DNA of 22,221 nucleotides from an uncultured Pedobacter sp. Lineage in GTDB: Bacteria; Bacteroidota; Bacteroidia; Sphingobacteriales; Sphingobacteriaceae. The notes beneath the pieces are model-generated. The model ran no database searches and had not been told where the DNA came from. It worked only from the letters and a program-made list of their open reading frames with translations. The first letter of the stretch is position 1. Every line of letters begins with the position of its first letter. Position numbers and translations under genes: made by a program. This document shows positions 17,451 to 22,221 of this stretch, piece after piece. The stretch is taken from the NCBI GenBank assembly GCA_938008555.1, contig CALLKE010000205.1, positions 1 through 22,221 of the forward strand, in the 5' to 3' direction.

Positions 17451-17786
17451 ATTAAATCCACCTGCTTTTGAACTATGCTTATAAAAAGATTTTAGCATTT
17501 AGAATTGGTTCAATAGTAGATTTATATCAATACTACCTTTCATTTTAGTTATACGTGCAGTTTGTTTTTCAAGCACGCTCAAGCATCTACTCTATTAAAC
17601 TTTGGTATGTTCATGATAAATAAAAACCTGATATTATGCTGCTGACTGCCCACAAAACTTTCAATATTGAGATTGATTTTTTGCACTGATTTTTATTGAG
17701 CAAATTATTGCATTTAATGATAGCGTCCGATTTGATATATCGCCTATTTCAAATTATTACGTAAGTCTTGAATAACATCTGTAATT
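17451..17786. other. Gene-free region upstream of citrate synthase
   Basis: About 340 bp separates gltA from the transposon-like element. It is very AT-rich, with a direct repeat CAAGCA spaced by 4 bp near 17567-17587 and no recognisable coding remnant on either strand. Confidence 0.4.
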
Positions 17787-17947
17787 GGTAGTGTATCTAA
17801 ATGTATGATGACTCTTTTCAGGGATAAAAAAGTATGCGTTTTGATTTTTAAAAACCACCTTTAGTTGCTTGAAAAGCACAGTGTGTTTCGATATTTTCGA
17901 TCATATTTTATCCAAATATTACCTATCATACATTTAGATACACTACC
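17787..17947. mobile_element. 161-bp MITE-like non-autonomous element with target duplication
   Basis: The ends 17787-17809 and 17925-17947 are perfect 23-bp inverted repeats (outer sequence GGTAGTGTATCTAAATGTAT). They are flanked exactly by the 8-bp direct repeat CTGTAATT at 17779-17786 and 17948-17955. The 115-bp core has no meaningful ORF. Perfect terminal repeats plus an abutting direct repeat are strong evidence for transposition. An 8-bp duplication and GG-starting ends are compatible with mobilisation by an IS256-family transposase, but no such gene is in the window. Confidence 0.85.
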
Positions 17948-17997
17948 CTGTAATTATAATGGATAGCCCACACACCACAAAACTAAGTCCACTTGTT

Positions 17998-18018
17998 GTA
18001 CATATGAAAAATATGTAC
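17998..18018 (+). promoter_or_regulatory. Perfect 8-bp hairpin/operator-like site upstream of the msr gene
   Basis: GTACATAT-GAAAA-ATATGTAC is a perfect dyad with a 5-nt loop, 62 bp before the msrBA ATG. TACCTTG, one base short of the Bacteroidota -7 consensus, overlaps its right edge at 18016-18022, with TTG motifs at 17993-17998 at about the right distance. It could be an operator on the promoter or a leader hairpin. Confidence 0.35.
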
Positions 18019-18080
18019 CTTGAGTTCGTTGGCCTAAGAAATAGAGGAATAGTTTATTTCATCTCAATCCCATCGAGAAA

Positions 18081-19163
18081 ATGATACAATTTTTTCAGTT
18101 TCCCTTCTTGCTATGCTTTGTAGTAACGTTGGGTGCTTGCGGACAACAACAATCCAATAAACCGACTTTATCATCTTCCGATAGTCATACAATGAAGAAA
18201 TCAGATGAAGAGTGGAAGCAAGTGCTTACCCCCGATCAATATTATATTTTGAGAGAAAAAGGCACCGAAAAACCGTTTAGTGGTAAGCTTTTGATGAATA
18301 AAGAAAAAGGTATCTATAAATGTAGCGCCTGTGGAAATCCACTTTTTACATCTGATGGAAAGTTTGATTCAGACTGTGGATGGCCCAGTTTCGATAGAGA
18401 AATCCAATCAGGGAATATCAAAACTGCCACTGATCGCTCTCATGGTATGATCAGAACAGAAATTATGTGTGCTAAATGTGGTGGCCATCTAGGACATATT
18501 TTTAATGATGGTCCTACTGAAACAGGACAAAGATATTGTGTCAATTCAATTTCGTTGGAGTTTGTTCCAGAGAATACCGGCAACTCAGTTAAGTCTAAGA
18601 CTATAGATTATAATAAGACAGCGCCAATAGATACAATTACACTAGGCGGCGGTTGCTTTTGGTGTGTAGAGGCTATTTATAGAGAGCTAGATGGAGTATT
18701 ATCTGTTGAATCTGGCTATGCTGGTGGCGATATAAAAAATCCCACTTATGAACAAGTATCATCTGGAACAACTAAACATGCAGAAGTAGTTCAAATTACA
18801 TTTGATGAAAGACACACGAGTATAGCGGAAATAATTAAAGTTTTTTTCAAAGTACACGATCCTACAACACTAAACCAACAAGGCCCCGATATTGGGTCTC
18901 AATATCGCTCTGTTATATTTTTCAGAAACGAGAATCAAAAAAAAGTGGCTCAAGAGATAATTGATGAACTACAAAAAGAAAAAGTATATAAAAAACATAT
19001 TGTAACCGTAGTAGAACCGTTTACAATATTTTACAAAGCAGAAAATTATCATCAAAATTATTATCAAAATAACAAAGAGCAGCCTTATTGTAGGATGATC
19101 ATTCAACCGAAGCTCAAAGAATTTGAACAAGTATTCAGTAACCAAATCAAAAAGGACAAATGA
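18081..19163 (+). CDS. msrBA: Exported MsrB-MsrA fusion lipoprotein (methionine sulfoxide reductase)
   Basis: This 360-residue two-domain repair enzyme reduces both epimers of protein methionine sulfoxide. The N-terminus is a lipoprotein signal peptide with a lipobox-like VTLGAC (Cys20), so it should be membrane-anchored outside the cytoplasm. The MsrB domain is about 43-163, with zinc cysteines in CSACG (81, 84) and CAKCGG (130, 133) and the catalytic Cys153 in RYCVNS. The MsrA domain is about 184-345, with GGGCFWC (catalytic Cys192), GYAGG, GSQYRS and a possible recycling Cys337 in QPYCRM. The order B then A is the reverse of the MsrA-MsrB order in Neisseria PilB. The stop overlaps the next start by 4 bp (ATGA). 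Confidence 0.95.
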   Translation: MIQFFQFPFLLCFVVTLGACGQQQSNKPTLSSSDSHTMKKSDEEWKQVLTPDQYYILREKGTEKPFSGKLLMNKEKGIYKCSACGNPLFTSDGKFDSDCGWPSFDREIQSGNIKTATDRSHGMIRTEIMCAKCGGHLGHIFNDGPTETGQRYCVNSISLEFVPENTGNSVKSKTIDYNKTAPIDTITLGGGCFWCVEAIYRELDGVLSVESGYAGGDIKNPTYEQVSSGTTKHAEVVQITFDERHTSIAEIIKVFFKVHDPTTLNQQGPDIGSQYRSVIFFRNENQKKVAQEIIDELQKEKVYKKHIVTVVEPFTIFYKAENYHQNYYQNNKEQPYCRMIIQPKLKEFEQVFSNQIKKDK

Positions 19164-20155
19164 AAAGATTCCTCCTATTTATGCTGACTATCCTGCTATT
19201 TAGTAGCACAATGGCACAACAAAGGCCACAGTTCACACAATATTTCTTTAATAACTATCTGATTAATCCTGCAATCACAGGCATTGAAAGGTATACAGAT
19301 GTGAAGTTAGGGTACCGGGATCAGTGGGTAGGGTTGTCAGGAGCTCCAATCACCACATTCGCTTATGCATATACTCCTATTGGGAAAAATTATATATCAA
19401 GCAATGCTGGCTCTTTTGCTGAACAGGGAAATAATCCTAATAGTAGAAACTATTTGCAAACATATATGGCTGCTGAGCCACATCATGGGGTTGGAATACA
19501 TGTAGTTACTGATCAATCTGGACCATTTAATACAACTGTATTTAATGCAACATATGCCTATCATATGGGATTAGCCCCCAGACTAAACCTATCAGTAGGC
19601 GTATCTGGAGGCTTCTCAAGCAATAAAATTGATATTGCAAAAATTGACCAAGCAAGCCAAAGTGACCCTGCAGTAATTAATAGCTTGGGGACTAAGATTA
19701 ACCCTGAAGCTGGTTTAGGGCTATGGCTTTATGGACCTACCTTTTTTGCAGGTCTATCTGCAGATCAATTATTAAGCCAATATTCGACAATCACCTATGG
19801 TGGAAAAGAGGTACCTCATTATTATTTAACAGGGGGATACAAGTTTTTTATCTCAGAAGAGATCAGCGTATTACCTTCGGCAATGCTTAAATATACTTCG
19901 CCCGCTCCGCTATCATTAGATGTGAGTGCTAAAGTTATGTTTAAAGATATTTTTTGGCTAGGGGCAGGCTACAGGGAGAGTGATTCTTATTCAGTACTAG
20001 CAGGCTTTAATATAAGTTCGCTGCTGAACATAAGTTATTCATATGATATCCCTACTTCACAACTTCGCACAGTTAGCTCTGGCTCACACGAGGTTATTTT
20101 AGGTTTACTTCTGAATAATAAGTACAAAGTAACTTGCCCACAAATGCTTTGGTAA
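19160..20155 (+). CDS. PorP/SprF-family outer-membrane protein (type IX secretion associated)
   Basis: This 331-residue protein has a clear signal peptide (KRFLLFMLTILLFSSTMA, cleavage before Q20). The PorP/SprF signature QRPQFTQYFFNNYLINPAITG...GYRDQW follows directly, then alternating strand-like segments of an outer-membrane barrel. SprF-type proteins help export or anchor large surface adhesins through type IX secretion, and are usually next to the adhesin gene. No such gene is beside this one. Instead it overlaps the Msr lipoprotein gene by 4 bp, so both should be translated from one message. It ends 10 bp from the end of rpoN on the opposite strand, with no terminator seen in the gap. 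Confidence 0.9.
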   Translation: MKRFLLFMLTILLFSSTMAQQRPQFTQYFFNNYLINPAITGIERYTDVKLGYRDQWVGLSGAPITTFAYAYTPIGKNYISSNAGSFAEQGNNPNSRNYLQTYMAAEPHHGVGIHVVTDQSGPFNTTVFNATYAYHMGLAPRLNLSVGVSGGFSSNKIDIAKIDQASQSDPAVINSLGTKINPEAGLGLWLYGPTFFAGLSADQLLSQYSTITYGGKEVPHYYLTGGYKFFISEEISVLPSAMLKYTSPAPLSLDVSAKVMFKDIFWLGAGYRESDSYSVLAGFNISSLLNISYSYDIPTSQLRTVSSGSHEVILGLLLNNKYKVTCPQMLW

Positions 20156-20165
20156 ATATGCTGTA

Positions 20166-21638
20166 TTAGAGTTCTTTTCTAAGCCTGGCTACTGGAATGT
20201 TTAACTCTTCTCTATACTTGGCAATTGTACGCCTTGCTATACTATAGCCTTTTTCCTTTAAAATATCGGCTAATTTTTCATCAGCTAATGGATGTTGTTT
20301 ATCTTCTTTATTGATGCACTCCGCCAGTATTTTTTTCACTTCTTTGTTTGATACTTCTTCACCAGTATTCATTTGTATCGCTTCAGAGAAGAATGATTTT
20401 AAAAGAAAAGTACCGAACTCCGTTTGCACATACTTGGAGCTTGCTACTCGTGATACAGTAGAAATATCCATCCCAATTCGATCTGCAATATCTTTCAAGA
20501 TCATTGGTTTTATTTTTTTTTCATCACCAGTTAGAAAATACTCATACTGATAGTTAATAATGGTATTCATAGTTTTAAGCAGCGTTTGCTGACGTTGCTT
20601 AATAGCATCAATGAACCATTTGGCAGAATCTAGTTTTTGCTTAATAAACTGAACCGCTTCTTTTAGTTTTTTATCCTTTTCAGTTGTTTTATCATAGTGT
20701 TCAAACATCTCCTGATAAGATCGACTAATACGGAGTTCTGGAGCATTCTTTGAGTTTAATGTCAAGAGTAATACACCATTATTATTTGCGATATAAAAAT
20801 CAGGTATGATTTGCAGTTCCTTCGTAATAGCTGTATTTGAATCTCCTGGCTTAGGATTCAATTTTAATATCTCATATATAATTTCCTTCAACTCTTTTGA
20901 GTCCATCCCTAAAAGCTTCTCAAGCTTTTCATAATGTTTTTTCGTGAACTCATCCAAGTATTTATCTATGATTAATATCGCTTTTTCTATAATTGGGGTT
21001 TGTTCCTTCTTTCGCAATTGAATCATAAGACACTCTTGCAAGTTACGCGCTCCAACACCCGATGGATCGAATGTCTGTACAATACTTAGCACATTCTCTA
21101 CCTCATGCTCTTCTACAAAAAGGTTCTGAGAGAAGGCCAAATCGTCTATCATTGAAATAGTTGGTCGTCTCAAATATCCATCATCATCTAAACTACCGAT
21201 AATTTGTTGGCCTATTTTTAGATCCTTATCGTTCAACTGCACTAACTGTAGTTGCGCCTGTAGGTTTTCGAAAAAAGAATTCTGTATCGCTACGGGAATT
21301 TCTTTAGAATCTTCATCAGGGTCACTATTTTGATTATAGGATGACCCATAATCATTCAGGCTATCCTCTTGGAGATAATCATCTAAATTAAACTCTTCAT
21401 AATCATCCTGTGTGTCCTCATTAGAACTATCTTCTCCTTCAAGATTATGATCTGGATACTCCTCTTTAGGTTCATTCATATTTGCCAAACTAAAATCCTC
21501 CAATGCAGGATTATCTTCCAGCTCATCCTTTATTCGAGCATCCAATCGAGCTGTTGGGATTTGTAACAGTTTAATAAATTGTATCTGCTGTGGAGAAAGC
21601 TTTTGTAATAGCCTTTGTTGAAGTCTCTGTTTTAACAT
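20166..21638 (-). CDS. rpoN: RNA polymerase sigma-54 factor
   Basis: This 490-residue sigma factor directs RNA polymerase to -24/-12 promoters and needs AAA+ activators. Region I is Gln/Leu-rich (1-48: LQQRLLQKLSPQQIQFIKLLQ). It is followed by a strongly acidic linker (about 50-118, rich in D, E, N and S), the core-binding region with FDPSGVGARNLQECL, and a helix-turn-helix around 385-405 (DISTVSRVASSKYVQ). The RpoN box ARRTIAKYRE is at 468-477. All essential parts are intact. No activator gene is in the window. Confidence 0.97.
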   Translation of the reverse strand: MLKQRLQQRLLQKLSPQQIQFIKLLQIPTARLDARIKDELEDNPALEDFSLANMNEPKEEYPDHNLEGEDSSNEDTQDDYEEFNLDDYLQEDSLNDYGSSYNQNSDPDEDSKEIPVAIQNSFFENLQAQLQLVQLNDKDLKIGQQIIGSLDDDGYLRRPTISMIDDLAFSQNLFVEEHEVENVLSIVQTFDPSGVGARNLQECLMIQLRKKEQTPIIEKAILIIDKYLDEFTKKHYEKLEKLLGMDSKELKEIIYEILKLNPKPGDSNTAITKELQIIPDFYIANNNGVLLLTLNSKNAPELRISRSYQEMFEHYDKTTEKDKKLKEAVQFIKQKLDSAKWFIDAIKQRQQTLLKTMNTIINYQYEYFLTGDEKKIKPMILKDIADRIGMDISTVSRVASSKYVQTEFGTFLLKSFFSEAIQMNTGEEVSNKEVKKILAECINKEDKQHPLADEKLADILKEKGYSIARRTIAKYREELNIPVARLRKEL

Positions 21639-21838
21639 GGAAATCGACTGAATTATTATCTAATTCTTTGCAACAGGGTTTATGCTGCAAAAAAGGGGAG
21701 GGCTAAGTTATTGAACTTGTCGCTAAAAAAAGAGTATGCTCGGATAGCTTAAAGAAACCTAAATGCGAGAAACGAAGTGAGGCCAATGTGCATATTGTCC
21801 ACAGGTAAAAAATGAAAATATGAATCCACTTTATAACA

Positions 21839-21864
21839 AAAGCATGTCCTTCCAGACATGCTTT
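21839..21864 (-). terminator. Terminator downstream of the cold-shock gene
   Basis: AAAGCATGTC (21839-21848) and GACATGCTTT (21855-21864) form a perfect 10-bp stem with a 6-nt loop; flanking TAAC/GTTA can extend it. On the minus strand it is followed by a U run, 24 bp past the csp stop. Confidence 0.75.
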
Positions 21865-21888
21865 ATGTTATCAATGACGTATGTCGAT

Positions 21889-22089
21889 TTAAAAAATAAC
21901 CTTCACATTAACAGCGTTTAGGCCTTTTTTGCCGCGCTCAACTTCATATTGAACTTTATCGTTCTCACGAATTTGGTCAATTAAACCTGATGAATGAACG
22001 AAAACGTCTTCTTCACCTGATTCTGCGGGGATGATAAACCCGAATCCTTTAGTTTCATTAAAAAACTTTACTGTACCTTCTTTTTGCAT
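21889..22089 (-). CDS. Cold-shock domain protein (CspA family)
   Basis: This 66-residue single-stranded nucleic-acid-binding protein is expected to act as an RNA chaperone. The RNA-binding motifs KGFGFI (RNP1, about 14-19) and VFVHSS (RNP2, about 29-34) are intact, and EGTVKFFNETKGFGFI at the N-terminus is the family hallmark. The length is typical. The leader directly upstream can fold into a multi-part stem reaching the start codon (see separate feature), and a terminator follows the gene, so it is probably a single-gene transcript. Confidence 0.96.
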   Translation of the reverse strand: MQKEGTVKFFNETKGFGFIIPAESGEEDVFVHSSGLIDQIRENDKVQYEVERGKKGLNAVNVKVIF

Positions 22090-22138
22090 TGTGATGATAT
22101 TATTAATAATTGCTACAAGGTAGTAAAATTATATCACA
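22090..22138 (-). promoter_or_regulatory. Structured leader abutting the cold-shock start codon
   Basis: Three nested complementary pairs lie in the 49 bases before the ATG: 22090-22095 with 22133-22138 (TGTGAT/ATCACA), 22106-22111 with 22127-22132 (ATAATT/AATTAT), and 22113-22116 with 22120-22123 (CTAC/GTAG). One side has a 10-nt bulge. A TATAAT-like element overlaps the distal arm, so part could instead be promoter. Confidence 0.4.
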
Positions 22139-22221
22139 AACATTACTTTTTAAATAAATTATTTCAAGACGCAGATTCAACTCGCCAATGCAACTTTTTG
22201 ATTCAAATAACGGAAGAAAAG

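Noticed and set aside
20513..20521. Nine-T run in rpoN (A9 on the coding strand), as a possible slippage site
   Set aside because: The region is AT-rich and lysine/isoleucine-rich, the frame is intact, and there is no alternative frame of value after the run.
21639..21838. Possible small RNA or tRNA in the gap between rpoN and the cold-shock terminator
   Set aside because: There is no cloverleaf, no convincing stem beyond a short TTTGCA/TGCAAA pair and no promoter-terminator pair of its own.

Overview
The window is AT-rich bacterial chromosome that looks like Bacteroidota. The markers are a PorP/SprF-family outer-membrane protein, a long DUF4175 membrane/coiled-coil protein, an MsrB-MsrA fusion lipoprotein, genes without obvious Shine-Dalgarno sites, and a few candidate TAnnTTTG promoter boxes. 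I cannot name the genus. Most genes are housekeeping or envelope functions with intact reading frames, and no tRNA, rRNA, CRISPR array or prophage is visible.

Layout, left to right. A cationic amino-acid permease (+) runs in from the left edge. It converges on a 1105-residue DUF4175 protein (-), with a terminator-like hairpin between them. Next is a minus-strand cluster, read right to left as OprB-type porin, MgtA-type Mg2+ P-type ATPase, peptidyl-tRNA hydrolase and YffB/Spx-like protein; the last three are tightly spaced. A low-specificity threonine aldolase (-) follows. Just upstream of it lie an imperfect palindrome and a complete IS982-family insertion sequence. The IS abuts a 5'-truncated remnant of thiD (hydroxymethylpyrimidine phosphate kinase) of which only the C-terminal part survives. 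A perfect 26-bp-stem hairpin separates this scar from a YceI-family gene (-). YceI is divergent from a GT39/ArnT-like membrane glycosyltransferase (+).

The glycosyltransferase and citrate synthase (-) converge on two back-to-back terminators. The 661-bp gap upstream of citrate synthase contains a 161-bp non-autonomous transposon-like element (MITE) with perfect 23-bp terminal inverted repeats and a perfect 8-bp target duplication. After it come an exported MsrB-MsrA lipoprotein and a PorP/SprF-like protein that share a 4-bp ATGA overlap (+), then sigma-54 (rpoN, -) and a cold-shock protein (-) whose leader can fold up to the start codon.

The most notable items are the MITE with its target duplication, the IS982/thiD deletion scar, the coupled Msr lipoprotein/PorP pair, and the structured cold-shock leader. 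I found no convincing new multi-gene defence or biosynthetic system; the novelty here is in small elements and gene pairings.
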